A stretch of 64,000 nucleotides of DNA, from NCBI GenBank assembly GCA_008921705.1, contig VFFE01007109.1:634489-698488 (forward strand). Direction: 5' to 3'. Below the pieces are notes generated by a model that saw only the letters and a list, made by a program, of their open reading frames with translations, was not told the origin of the DNA and made no database searches. Shown here one piece after another: positions 38,166 through 49,531 of the stretch. The number at the start of each line of letters is the position of its first letter. Position 1 is the first letter of the stretch. The DNA comes from Burhinus oedicnemus. Its lineage: Eukaryota; Chordata; Aves; Charadriiformes; Burhinidae. Both the position numbers and the translations under genes were made by a program.

Positions 38166-40597
38166 AGTGGTTGTACCCACACTTTTCTTGTCCTAAATGA
38201 GTTTTCCAAGACAATTTAAAAACTATAACCATATGCAACTGCTATTTAAGAAAGCCTCAGTTGTCTGTGACAAGGAATATTTTCTAGGAACAGAAGTTCG
38301 ACAGACTGATCTGAAGAGTCACACTAATGTTTGCGACGTAGTTTTTATTGCCAGCAAACACCAACAAAAACCGTAAGGAACGGAAATGGTAACATGAAAG
38401 ATGGACTTTTAATTCCAAAGCCAGGAACATTTAAATATGAATGGGGCTTGCTGCAGTACTCTGTCTTTTGTCAGGAAATATGAAGCTCTGGAACTCCTTT
38501 TGTTGCCTCCTTTGTTAACTGTATGAGGCTGAAAAGGAGTTAGATGGCTTGTTTCATTTTCAAGCCCCATCACAATGAGGCTCTCAAAAATAAATGCTGA
38601 TAAATACATGAAAATGCTGACGGGTTCATAAAGGAGAGAAAAGTTTCTTTTTGAGAGTTGTCTGTCACTGGCTGACTTACCAGGGACAATCATCATTAAA
38701 AACAAACAGCAGGTCAGATTTTTAAGGTTTAGAAAGGGGAACTGAGTTACAGTATAAAATTAAAATACAGGAAGATATTCGAGAACAACATTAAGTGCTA
38801 TAAAATACCTTTAGCAATATGTACATCTTTTCCTTCTTATTTTGCTATTTTTCACCATTAGTTTCTGGGAGATCACAGAATCCCAAGGGAAGTTCCTCAT
38901 GGTGATGTTCTCTAATGTGATTTACTTTGAGGAATACTTAATGGAGAAAGGTGCCTACTACATTTTGTTATTGAGTTTTTGTTCATGGTTCAGGATTGAT
39001 CCACTTGAGCCTTTCAGCAGGGAGTAGTTTTCCAGTGTGGCACAGCATGACTCCAAATCAATAAGGTTAATAGATGTGGTGGCCACACAGTCAGAGGTGA
39101 TGTGCCTGGCATTTTCTGTGCCAATGAAGAAAATTTCTGATGACGAGATGTCATTTTTGTGCCGGCAGTAATGTCACCCTGATTACCTAGAGCACATAGC
39201 CAGTTAGTAAGTTAGCAAGACTGTAAATGGCCCATTAATCTGAATTATCTTTACAGGAACAGTTTCAAAAAATTTTGCTTGTGTCCAAATTACTGGCCTC
39301 TCTGTGATTCTTGAAATGCCAACAGCACGCTTGCTATACAAAAATAATATTGCTGTGTAAAAGTGACTAAATGGGAATGGCTAGCATGAAACTTCACTGT
39401 ACATTTTTAAACTCTCAATGACACACTATAAAACCTGTAAGATGCCAGTCTTAAAAAAAAAAAAGTTGTTTTAAAAAATAAATATATGAGCAGAAGGAAA
39501 AAAATACAATGCAAAATACCACTGGAAAAAAAGTAATAGTGTTGATGTTAAATCTACTGATGTAATGAGAGTGCCATGTGTTGGTCTTCCTGCAGTTCTA
39601 ATTTTCTCTGACTTTTTAAAATATGCAAACTCTTAACAGTGCCTCCCAGAGCATTAATGGGTACACATTCCCAGATGGCCTGCATTCTGAACAAAATGTT
39701 GGACTGGACTGGAAAGAGAAATCTGTTTAATATTCCAATATCTAAATGTCAGGAAGGTGTAATTCAGAGTGCCACTGAAAGATGAGCTGAACAGAATACA
39801 ATTTATGGTGACTTTAGTTAACAAATGGCATTAAGGGAAGGGTTTCCATAATTAAATCATTAACTAATATGAAATATTGATTTCGTCTCTGATATTACTG
39901 TATTACCACTTGTCAGACTTGCAGATACCCAAAGAGCACTCAGTGCAGTCTCTGCCAGCAACAACGATTTGCATTATGATAACACTGTTGAGCACTATCA
40001 AGCACAGAAACCAGAGCAAGGTACTGTGTGTACCAAACCACCCCTGCCCCAAATTGTTCACAAATAACGTTTTGAAGAAAAATAATAGGACGGGTGCCAG
40101 GGAAGTCCATGCGAACAGACTGGATAAAGCGATGATTTGCATTAGGAGGCTCCTTCCACACTGGCTTCCTTCCACTCTCCCTACCGCTTGGTAACTGCTT
40201 TGGAGTGAATCAGCTCTACTTCAGCTTTTCCTGGCCATCTTTACAGTGTTTCTAGATAGCTGCTTATCTGAAGAGCTAAATTCTACTGCAATTTACATCA
40301 AGAACTCTCATTTTCTAACAGCAAGAGTTTGGGTTTTTTTGGCTGCTCTTTGTATGTTAGTGTTGTCCAAGGGAAGTTGAGTACGCACCATGGAACCAAT
40401 ACAGCACGTCAAATGAGGATTTTACCTATATTCCATTACGCTCATTAAACATGTTAAATAGTGGAACATATTAAGTTAACTTGAAAACGCGAAAGGACTG
40501 GAAGAGGCAAGATCAAAAAAAAATTTACACTGAAAAGATCCTCCTTAATTGAGTTGTAATCAGTTAGTATTGATCATCAGTCCTTTCTTTTATCAGC
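38166..40597. other. Non-coding stretch
   Basis: No gene recognised. It holds an A run at 39453-39464 followed by A/T-rich sequence. Three mutually overlapping frames at 39877-40194 lie on both strands, so at most one could be real and none has a domain. The part around 39200-39260 is rich in TTAATC- and ATTATC-type words. Confidence 0.6.
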
Positions 40598-40641
40598 ATG
40601 ATGAAGATGATGAAGATAATGAAGATAATGATGACGATGAT
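40598..40641 (+). repeat. (GAT/GAA)n trinucleotide microsatellite
   Basis: ATGATGAAGATGATGAAGAT-type units with AAT and GAC variants. The forward reading would be an acidic Asp/Glu run, but no open frame of note extends from it. It is not part of a gene as far as I can see. Confidence 0.9.
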
Positions 40642-41659
40642 GCAATGTGCAGCATTTGGATCATAAAGCAAGGATGAAAAACTGTTTAAATATTTGATGA
40701 TAATTCTTTCTTGAAGGTGATATAGGCTGCACAACATCATATATTACTCTCAAATTCAAGATAGAGCTTGAAAATAAGCTGAATAAGCAAAATTTCCTTT
40801 TTTTTAGGTATCCTTTTCCAGATGTACTTTTAAGGATTGGTCCACTCTGTGCTAAAATGGAAAGGGGTTATATTTTGGAGAAACACTTTAAAAAAAAATG
40901 TTGCTTTCTATCTCAGTCTTTCAGCAGGAAAGCAGTTCTTTTGGCAGTTAAACATTCAAAAATCATGTCTCATTTGAATAAATTAACATATTTTGTGGCA
41001 AAAATTAATTCCAAGGAAGGAACAATAAATAGGAAAGCAATTTAAATTTTGTATTTTACAGAGGAGGGAAAAAAAAAAGAAGAAAACCCAACATTGTCAT
41101 GCGTATGACAGCTCAGCTAATTTGATGGGCTTTGATGTTAATTTAGGGTTTACTTTAATTTCAAAACATATTTTTTCACTTAATAAGGGAAACAAAAGAA
41201 ACTTTCAACCAGTTTGTTATCTGGGAATGTTTTGGCTTCTCAAATGTGAGAACATGATTGTTTTTATTTCCAGGAGGAGATAATAACACTGAAGCAATAA
41301 AAAAGAGTCAAGGCAGCTTGCACAGCACAGGAAGTTCACAGCCAGAGACTTAATTTCCCACACAATGTACTGTGCAATGGGCCCATTAACATAGATGAAT
41401 AGGCTCTTTAAAGGGGTTTTTTTCCAGATATGCAGCTGCCGCTGAATGGTGCTATGTTAATAAGGTACTCACATGCCTATTCTTCAGGTACTCTGGCATT
41501 CTCTACCTAGGTAATCTCCATATAGGAAAAGCTATTAGGGGTTGTATCTCCTACCACACCTTCAATTATTTTAACACCTGCACTGATAATCCAGGCAAGG
41601 TAAACTGGTAGGGGGCCGAAGGTCTAAGTCCATCCTCTTGCCCCCCAAAGTCACATCTC
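40642..41659. other. Non-coding stretch with a palindrome
   Basis: No gene recognised. AATGGGCCCATT at 41376-41387 is a perfect 12-bp palindrome within an ordered-looking block (about 41340-41480) rich in CCATTAAC, TTTAAAGG and TTAATAAG. This could be a conserved non-coding element. The plus frame at 40857-41045 (62 codons) is Lys-rich by base composition. Confidence 0.5.
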
Positions 41660-41681
41660 GGGGGGGGGGGGGGGGGGGGGG
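41660..41681 (+). repeat. Poly-G run of 22
   Basis: A homopolymer of 22 G, with CCCCCC about 15 bases upstream (41641-41646) and further G-rich sequence after. It could fold into a G-quadruplex. The exact length is unreliable because long G runs are a typical sequencing or assembly error site. Confidence 0.9.
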
Positions 41682-44600
41682 CTGCGGGAGAGGGGGAAAG
41701 AAAAAAAAGTAAAGTCACTTTTATTACACATCAGTGGGAACATTCTGAAAAAGCTTTCATGCCTAGGAAATTGTTATTTCTTCAAACAACTGACAGCCTG
41801 CAGAGGAAACTCTAATGGAAATCCAGCTCATGCATTGTTATGCATGGCCCTCATGTAGATACATGGGGGTGGATTAAGTTAGCTTCCAAAGGGTCTATTG
41901 TGTGCAGCATTAATTTGCAGTGCTCTTGATATTTGAGTTTGAAGGTTTTACAACCTTTGTGTTTACTTAGATGCACTATATCCTAGGTTTGTTTATTTCC
42001 TTGCACAGTCTCTGATTACCCAGTAAATGTTACATTTATCTTTATTAACTTTCAATATGTTGCTGTAAGTCACAGAGAAGGAAATAATTACAGCCTCCTT
42101 GAGACGTATTAGTTTTAGAGGAGTTTTGGTTTGGTTTTTGTCTTTTTTTTTTTTCTTCCTGGTCAGTTCCAATTTATCCATCTGTTAAAACACTGACCTT
42201 CTTTATGAAGCCAGTGGAGTAAAAGCATAAGAACTGTGTCATTTATTATTATTATATGACTATTAAATTATGAAGAAATATGTTAAATTTCCCTTGTCAT
42301 ATATGTACAAGTAAATAAACCAATCAATAATCTTCCAAAAGAATCTGACACTGGTGCAATTGCCTCTTACTACACATTGATACAAGAAGAAAAAAATGCA
42401 CATACCACTCTTTATGATAAGCACAATCTTTCCACCGTTTCCTCAGAATCTGTTATAAATTTGTTTGCTATAACATATAGCTCTTCTTCTCCCGATATTA
42501 AGATGCAAAATATAAATAAGATTTTTCCCATGCTGCCTTAACGTGTGTTCTTGTTTTCCTGTAAAGATACATATACACTGTAGACAGGCATTTTTGTAAA
42601 TTCAACTTTCCAGTGAGATTTAAATTCAGAAGATCCTAATGGATTTTTATTTGAACTTGTCAGGGATGTCTAGAAGTGTTAGTTTTTCAACACTGAACTA
42701 AGAACTCAAAGTAACTTGTACATTCAAAGGAAGCTATGATCCTAATCTGAACTAAAGGGCTCAATTGAATAAAATACCTTATGCTCGAGTAACTCAAGTT
42801 ATGTGTGGCTCCTTCCCCTCCCCCTTTATATGGAAGTCAGTCAGTTAGACATTTTTGTACTTTAATAACACAAAAGGCTTTCTTGTAGAAAGAAGCAAGT
42901 GCCTGACTTACAGTAATTAGGGTCTGAGTAGCATCAGGTGCATAGTTTACTCAAAAACCCCATCACTAAGGGAAGACCTCTTAAAACTACAGAAAGTTTT
43001 GAATTCAAGTTTTGATGCTAGATAGCGGACAAGAGAAAAGAAATTACCTTCTTTAGGGCTCACTCATTAGGGGCACAACAGCAGAAACAGCTGCCTGTGA
43101 GTCCTGCTTGCTTGTTAGTTTGGGGGAGTCTGTTTGTAACCTGTCTCAGACTGAGTAAGAAGTGGTGCAAACCAAATGACAGGAGCCACTGACCTCAGCT
43201 GTTGAAGAAGTGAAGATTCTAACCCAACCTTTTGGTCTCAGGATCTTTTCTAATGCCCTAGGAAATGATAACAGCAGGAACAGAAGCAACTGCATTTCAT
43301 AGAACCGTTTGAAGTACTGTGGTACTACTGGCATTGTATAAAACAATAGCACAGCTTCCTCTGGAACATGATAAAAGTATGTGAAACCATGGCTGGTTTA
43401 GAGAAGGTCTAGTGCTTCTGTTCTCCTTGTTTTGTAACACAAGGACAAGGAGTGATATTAGAGAGATGTAAATTCAAAACCAATAAAAGGAAACCCTTTT
43501 TTCCTCACTTTAGGTATTTAGGCTGTTGATATGCAATACCAAGATATTTCACCAAAGTCAGATTAAATCCAACAGATTAAACACCGAAGTCAGATGTTTG
43601 TATAATACAAGGACTGGCAAACAAGAAGAGACCTTGGTCTGGAACAGTGTAGTCCTCATTTGCTATCACAAAATTTTGTGTCTTCAGCTGAATCCTCAGA
43701 TGCTGGTTGCCGCCATAGGTATGGTGCTGCAATATATAGACCACTTCCCTGGTACAATATAGCAATTCTCACCTTGCAGTGTTCCTAATAATATCCCTCA
43801 CCTTTAATCATCATTGGGCTGTATTCACAGACTATTTTTTTTAACCAAAACTACAAGAAATAGAGAGCAGGAGGGTTGGAATTTTTTTGTTTAGTTGGTT
43901 TGTTGTTGTTTGTTTTTAAATGATAGATAATTCCAAAGTTTTTCCAAAAAAAGAGCAAAGAAGTGAGTAAACATTACAAAGCCCATTTTGCTTTCATAAA
44001 AGCTGATAAATCTGTTACGATCATAGTGTCCGTGGAAGACTCCCACTGAAGACCTCCCACAAATTATCAAAGACTGTATTACTAAGACCAAAAATATTCC
44101 TACCAACCCAGCAACACCCATCTCTCCATTAAAAGGGAGACTGGGGGCCAGGAGTTACTGCTGCAATCAGGCAGAGATTGCAGGCTTTTCTTTATTACTT
44201 TTGCAACTGTGAAAACATTTTTGATCCCTGATCTCATTTCTGGAACGACAGATATTATTCTGTGGGTCTGTTGACAGCAGTGTCTCTACAGGCACATGAA
44301 ACTGCCTCCTATCTGTATATTTTTTGAACATTAACATATACTCTGTATGCGTGTATTTCTCTAGCAGAGCGACTATTTATTTAATATATGAGGTATTAAC
44401 TTACTTAAATTACTGCATGTTAATTCTGCACAGTATTTTACAACCTCCCTATATTCCACAAGAGGAGTGATATACAAAGAGTACATTATACACCTGAACT
44501 GGACTCCTCTATTTTTTATCTGTGCCTTCTTTAAGCAACCATTCCAAGAAACATGTGATCTGAAATGTGGCGATGAATGCTCAACATATTAAAGGAGGAC

Positions 44601-46180
44601 ACTGATTTGTCTTTGGTTTCAAAGTGTGCACAGTACTTTGACTACGTCTCCATCAAGCGCTTGCCAAGCCAGGGAAGGATAATCTTCTCCAGTGCTTGCA
44701 GTAACTTAGGCCTATCTGTTCACTGCACTCAAAGCATCATGGGGAGGTGCAGGATGGACAAGACCAATCCTCTCTCATTACTGAAATCTTCCATGAAGTT
44801 ATGGAAGCATCCGTATCTCCACTTTCCCACCTCTCTGGAGCCAGTCAGGAGTAGGAAAAGTGAAAAACATTTACCCTTTTGTGCACCCTTTAAAGACAAG
44901 AATAGTCTATCCTGTAATCTCTGACTCATAAAATATTGAACGAATACCTGGAGTTAACTGTGGTAGGGAGGAGATGAAACTCGGCAGTTTTCCATTCAGG
45001 AAAAGAGCAGTGGCACGCACCTTCAAAGCAGGTTCCCTTTCCAGGGTCTCTAAATACGACCAGTTGGCCTGTGCAAACCAGAAAGAGTGGTTAGAGGAAC
45101 TGTATGTCAGAAGAAGATGAAGATAAGTTAAGGTACACAATCTGTACAGCTGAGATGGTAAAAGACACTCTTCAAAGCTGAGGAGTGGTCAATCAGAGGT
45201 TTGTTACTAGCCCAGGAAAATTATAGGCACTCTCTAGAGAGTAAAAATGATTGGAAAGGAGCTAGTCAAGTGGAAGAAAAAGTTTAATAAGAGAAGCATT
45301 GTAAAGAAAAAGTAAACATAAAGAGAGGGAAGCAGAGAAAATAAGGTCTCAAAGTAGAGGAAACAAATAGAGAATAGTAAATATCTGTGAAAAGTAGAGC
45401 ACAGATTGTGGGAACAGAGTGCATGCGTGACAACGAAGAGCAAACGGGGTGCAGTAAAAGGATGTCTACTTCATTTGGAGAATGATATTACTCTGTCAAG
45501 AGAAAGGAAAACCTATTTTCTTTAGACTGATGTGAAATATAAAAAAGCAAGTAATCCTCTGTCTCTGATTACTCTCTTCTGTATTCCTATGCCCATTGCT
45601 CAGGGTTACGAGCACCTTGTTAACCAGGATACATCATCTTGGAAGCCTCTCAGGCACTGACCTGTTGAGCACAAGCCTCTTCCGAGTGCACCACATTGCA
45701 ATCACACCATTCCGCAAACTGGGACTATTTGTGATTTCACCAAACAGAAAAGCGGGAGAGTAACATAGTGAGAATAGCCAAGCAAGGGGAGTCCTAGCGA
45801 GGACTCTCTGCTTGCCAAGGACGTTAGGGTTGTTGCACATTCTGCTTTGTTTGGAGTCTGCATATTACAACACATGCAAAAAAGGACCAGGCTTTTTTCC
45901 CCTTGTGCCAGTTGATCACTTTGCTCTGAAGGCCTGAGCATTGCTGGCATGTGCGCCTATGGGCTTAACTACAGCCCTGCCTTCTCCAATCTTCGTAACG
46001 GAGAGCTCTGAAGCACAACTTGTTATTAGTCAGATGGGAAGGCGATTGGATCATGATTCCCTAAATTATTTCTAATGGCTAAAGAATGAATAGCATATCT
46101 GTTGCCTTTCCTGGTCCACCACAGAGCCCTGCTCCCCTCCATAAAGGCTGGGCTCTCATGAGGCTCCGGTGGTACAGCAT
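41682..46180. other. Non-coding stretch
   Basis: No gene recognised. T run of twelve at 42143-42154 and a (TTA)n patch at 42242-42255. Frames at 43146-43352, 43526-43765, 44577-44924 (115 codons, plus), 44729-45140 (minus) and 45634-45950 (minus) carry no domain and several overlap on opposite strands. Confidence 0.6.
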
Positions 46181-46290
46181 GGGACTGATAAATCACCCCA
46201 ATGTTAGATAATTTATCGGTTGTTTAATAGAAAGCTGCCTTTACTGGGTAATGTTGAAGCTAATTAACTATCAAACAATGGGGTTTTTTT
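46181..46290. promoter_or_regulatory. Candidate conserved non-coding regulatory block
   Basis: In about 100 bases this block packs several homeodomain-type cores (TAATTA at 46261-46266, TTTAAT, ATAATT), a GATAAATC, and a SOX-type AACAATGG at 46274-46281. The texture, without low-complexity runs, resembles developmental enhancers in vertebrates. This is an inference from motif clustering only; such motifs are common in AT-rich DNA. Confidence 0.25.
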
Positions 46291-47299
46291 AAAAAAAAGC
46301 ATTTTCTGGCATTTTAAAGGACACACAATACAGCCTCAGACTTGGAGCAGTTGCAGTTTTGGGGATGTATTCTCGTAAGTCAACTCAGTAGGTCACTGGT
46401 CCTTTTTTCACCTTGAAAATTTGGTGTCTATATGTGCAAAATCAGCCTGTGCTTGTTTCCCAAGTCAGGACTGCTTCCACACACAGGCCAGGACCAGTTA
46501 CCTTAAAATGAAATCTCATTTCCCTATCACTGTACTACATATAATGGAATATTGGCCCCAATTAACCTTGGTTTCTAATTGTACCTGACACAGCAAAGGT
46601 GCCTGGTGAGAGATGGTCGCAGTCCCATGCACTTTAAAATGCAATACGGGCAAAATTCATACAAAATCCTTGCGTAAGAAGAGGAAGCCTAGATAACTCA
46701 TTTTCTTCCCTACTGCAGAATACTTCAATAACTTGGGGACTAATGAAAATTACAGGATCACGAGTGGTTTTTTACTTTATTTCCCTGTAAATACAGACTG
46801 ACTCATTACCAGGAGAAGGAACAGAGTGATCCCAGCAGTCTGCAACTTTAACACTAGAGTCTGTATCTCTACCCCTCTGCTGCTCCTGGAGGCAGCTCTT
46901 AACTGCAAACTCCAGCGCGATGTGGCTCAGAGACAGCCAGCTTCGTTGCTGAGCACCGTGATGTTTTTGCAGCAAGCAGGCAGCTTGTTTAAACCACCAC
47001 AGAGCAGGGGCAGAGCCTGAAAGAAGCTGAGGTAATCATTTTTACATTAAATTTCTGGCAAAGATGTGGGCTACGGACAGGGAGAAGGGACATGGAGGGA
47101 GGGAGGAGCTGCGGAAAATGACAGTGGAAAATGAAGAAACAGTCTTTTACAATAAATCCAGCGTTTTTCAGGAACGTGTGACATTGCAGCAAGACTGGAG
47201 ACAGATCGGTGAAGGCAGGAAGACTGCACATCTGCATTCTGCACATTTTGTTCTAATGTGCTCTATTGCCTTTATCTTTTTTTTGTTGTTGGTTTTCAG
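46291..47299. other. Non-coding stretch, slightly richer in G and C
   Basis: No gene recognised. Overlapping frames on both strands at 46772-47020 and 46989-47414 have no domain. A purine-rich patch sits at 47077-47115 (GGGAGAAGGGACATGG and following). The last 30 bases form a pyrimidine-rich tract leading to an acceptor-like AG at 47298-47299. Confidence 0.5.
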
Positions 47300-47455
47300 G
47301 CCGGCTGTAAAGTTTTGCAAAAGGCTCCTACTGCCAAAGCCAACCAAAAAGACAGAGTACTGTGCTGGTGCTTCTTATCTATGGACATTTTTTTTTTCTA
47401 TTTTGTTTTTCTGAAATGGGCTGCTAAGGAAATAAAGCCCCATGTAATTTCCAGC
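47300..47455 (+). other. Candidate terminal exon of a non-coding transcript
   Basis: A long T-rich tract ending GGTTTTCAG forms a strong acceptor-like site at 47299. The following segment ends near an AATAAA at 47431-47436, about 20 bases before a plausible cleavage region. No upstream donor is evident. A short frame (to 47467) crosses it but is T-run-encoded Phe-rich sequence toward its end. Chance is a fair alternative. Confidence 0.15.
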
Positions 47456-47594
47456 AATGACAAGTGAATCAGTTCTTTTGCTTTCAAAAAAAAAATTCCT
47501 TCATTTTCATATTTACATATTTAATTTTTGCACTTGCATGTACGTTTCTGTTATCTTCCAGCCACATGTTGCTATTTGTCTCTGTAGTGGAGGA

Positions 47595-47619
47595 TTTTTT
47601 TTTTTTTTTTTTTTTTTTT
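47595..47619 (+). repeat. Poly-T run of 25
   Basis: Uninterrupted T homopolymer. A minus-strand reading would be an A25 tract, which could mark the tail of a retrocopy transcribed on the minus strand. The sequence at higher coordinates (47620-47900) does not resemble a known gene or LINE, so a simple homopolymer is the default. Confidence 0.9.
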
Positions 47620-48550
47620 GACTGTGGGCTATGTGAAGCCTGACTTGCATGTAAAAGATCCACAGGGAAAAAAACCCTCCAGCCCTCACTGAACTAAAGA
47701 GAGCTGGCACGCTGCACGCTTTGTGAGAACACTCCACACTCACCACCACCTCGGGTAGCACATGGTGCATACGTGCAGCACCACACACCTACAGACCAAC
47801 ATCGTGTGGTCAGTGCAGAGTCCCAGAGAAGATCAACAGGCACGGGCGAGGAGGGACGATGGGAGGCTGAAAAAAATTAGCAGCCGCTGACTCTTCCAAA
47901 AATCAGCCAGATTTGGCCAGCTAAACACTGTTTAACACTCAGCCAGCCACTATGCAACTTCCACAGAGTACAACTGCCAGAACATGGGTAGAAGGAGAGC
48001 TCTGAGATTTATGACACCAGTCCAGGCAATCTCGCTGCATTTAGACTGTTGTTTACATTAGTCACCCTCCAGCTATCTGACTTTCAATGAGATTCAGGCT
48101 CCTAAGATATTTGGGTGCTTTTGAAGAGGTTACATGCAGTCACAAGCAGGCAGCCAAGACTCCGGCGTTCAGTTAGAATTAGTGAGGCAGCTTTGTTACG
48201 ATACATCTTAAACCCAGCGGCAGCAGCGCTGGGACAGACATCATTTCTGTTGTGCTTGCTGGCAGACAAGATTTCAGACAGACTCTGGTTATGATTTAGT
48301 TTTGGTCTACACATTCAGGGCTCAGTCAAACTCCTTCTGCCACCAACACAGTGACTGCCTTCAACAGGAGAGAGAGTAAATGCAATGTTTTCTGTTTGAA
48401 CGATGTTTTGGTGGTTGTTTCGTCAGTGGACCACAGCCACTCACAGTCTGCGCCGATCTGCTCCCAGACTGCAGACAGCTCTGGTTTGTCCACATAAAAT
48501 ATACGCACTGAATTTGTCCTGCGAGTTTCTCTTCTGCAGAGGGGACATAC
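47620..48550. other. Non-coding, GC-richer stretch
   Basis: No gene recognised. Composition over 47650-48650 is richer in G and C than the surroundings. Overlapping frames on the minus strand at 48326-48634 and 48361-48813 (102 and 150 codons) and on the plus strand at 48403-48627 cover each other, as expected when stops are scarce. Confidence 0.5.
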
Positions 48551-48643
48551 CTCCAGCTCCAGCATCTCACTGCTGCTTCTGGTGCCATCCTGGGGCTGCC
48601 AAACCCACCAGTGTTCCTGCTCTCTGACAGGCATGCTCTGCCC
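48551..48643 (-). other. Candidate 93-bp exon flanked by splice-like sites
   Basis: On the minus strand the segment follows TTTCCTGCTGCAG (acceptor AG just above 48643) with a TTTAAC branch-like word about 20 bases earlier, and ends at GGAG|GTATGT (donor at 48550-48545). Its 93 bases are a multiple of three and are open in two frames. One frame starts GQSMPVREQ; I recognise no domain. Isolated, with no partner exon found. It may be an exon of an unknown gene or non-coding RNA, or chance. Confidence 0.2.
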
Positions 48644-49146
48644 CTGCAGCAGGAAAGTATGTTAAATACAAGGTTTTTTCCCCCCAATGGCAGACTTGGA
48701 AAGTGATACTCAAGAAATACAACAGTGCATGATGTGTACTCTCCTGGTATGGATCTCTCTCCCATCTCACTCTTAGTTTTCTGTATCTCTGTATTTACAA
48801 GTCTTCCTCCCATGGCACCCAGATGCCAGTCAAGTCACCCGACTGAGGTTCCCAATATTTGTGAGGTGATTGTTGACAATTTATGAAGGCTATCTTGTGT
48901 GGGAATTGCCAGGTTTTGAACTTAAACAGGTTACAAGTAAAACAAGCGTGAAACTGAGACTCTGGAAAAGTATTTGAAAATTAAGGAAAAATCAAGGGGC
49001 TTTCATGCAGTTTCTTCAACTTGAAAATGTGAATCTACCTGCAATTAATATTGAATTGCCACTATATACATTAAATACAATAAAGTCACTAGATGACTAT
49101 TTCTAGTAAATATAATTACCAACGGGAAGAAAAAAAGTGAGTCACC
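48644..49146. other. Non-coding stretch
   Basis: No gene or named element. The sequence returns to AT-rich composition after about 48850. Confidence 0.6.
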
Positions 49147-49165
49147 TTTTTTTTGGGGGGGGGGG
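49147..49165 (+). repeat. T8-G11 junction of homopolymers
   Basis: Eight T run directly into eleven G, followed by GTTTGTAAT. Shortly after, TTTAATGG is repeated about two and a half times at 49181-49201. Homopolymer length may be inexact. Confidence 0.85.
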
Positions 49166-49510
49166 TTTGTAATTTGGGAGTTTAATGGTTTAATGGTTTA
49201 ACTAGCCCATTCCTATGAAAATCCTGAAATTCAGCCAAAGACACCATGGTATTACACACTTTTCTCCTGCATCTCTATTCATGTCCTACGACAAATGTAG
49301 CATTTTCCTTCTGGAGCAGTTAACATAAAAGGTCTTGGTTAAGAGAAGCTTTTCTCTTGGAAAAGATAATCTGCCTTCAAAGTTATACGTTAAACAATCG
49401 AGTGGCCTAATTGATTGAACACTTACAAATACTTCATAATTAAATTTGTGCCAAACTATGTGAAAAAGATTTATGTTCCGCTTCCCCAAACTGTTTCTCC
49501 CTCATTTTTT

Positions 49511-49531
49511 GTGTGTGTGTGTGCATGTGTG
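49511..49531 (+). repeat. (GT)n microsatellite
   Basis: GT dinucleotides interrupted by a single CA, preceded by a T run. Confidence 0.9.

Noticed and set aside
40598..40641. Possible acidic repeat protein
   Set aside because: The GAT/GAA run is short and is not inside a supported frame; it is a microsatellite.
47595..47619. Poly-T as the tail of a minus-strand processed pseudogene
   Set aside because: The sequence next to it at higher coordinates does not resemble any gene I know and no target-site duplication was found.
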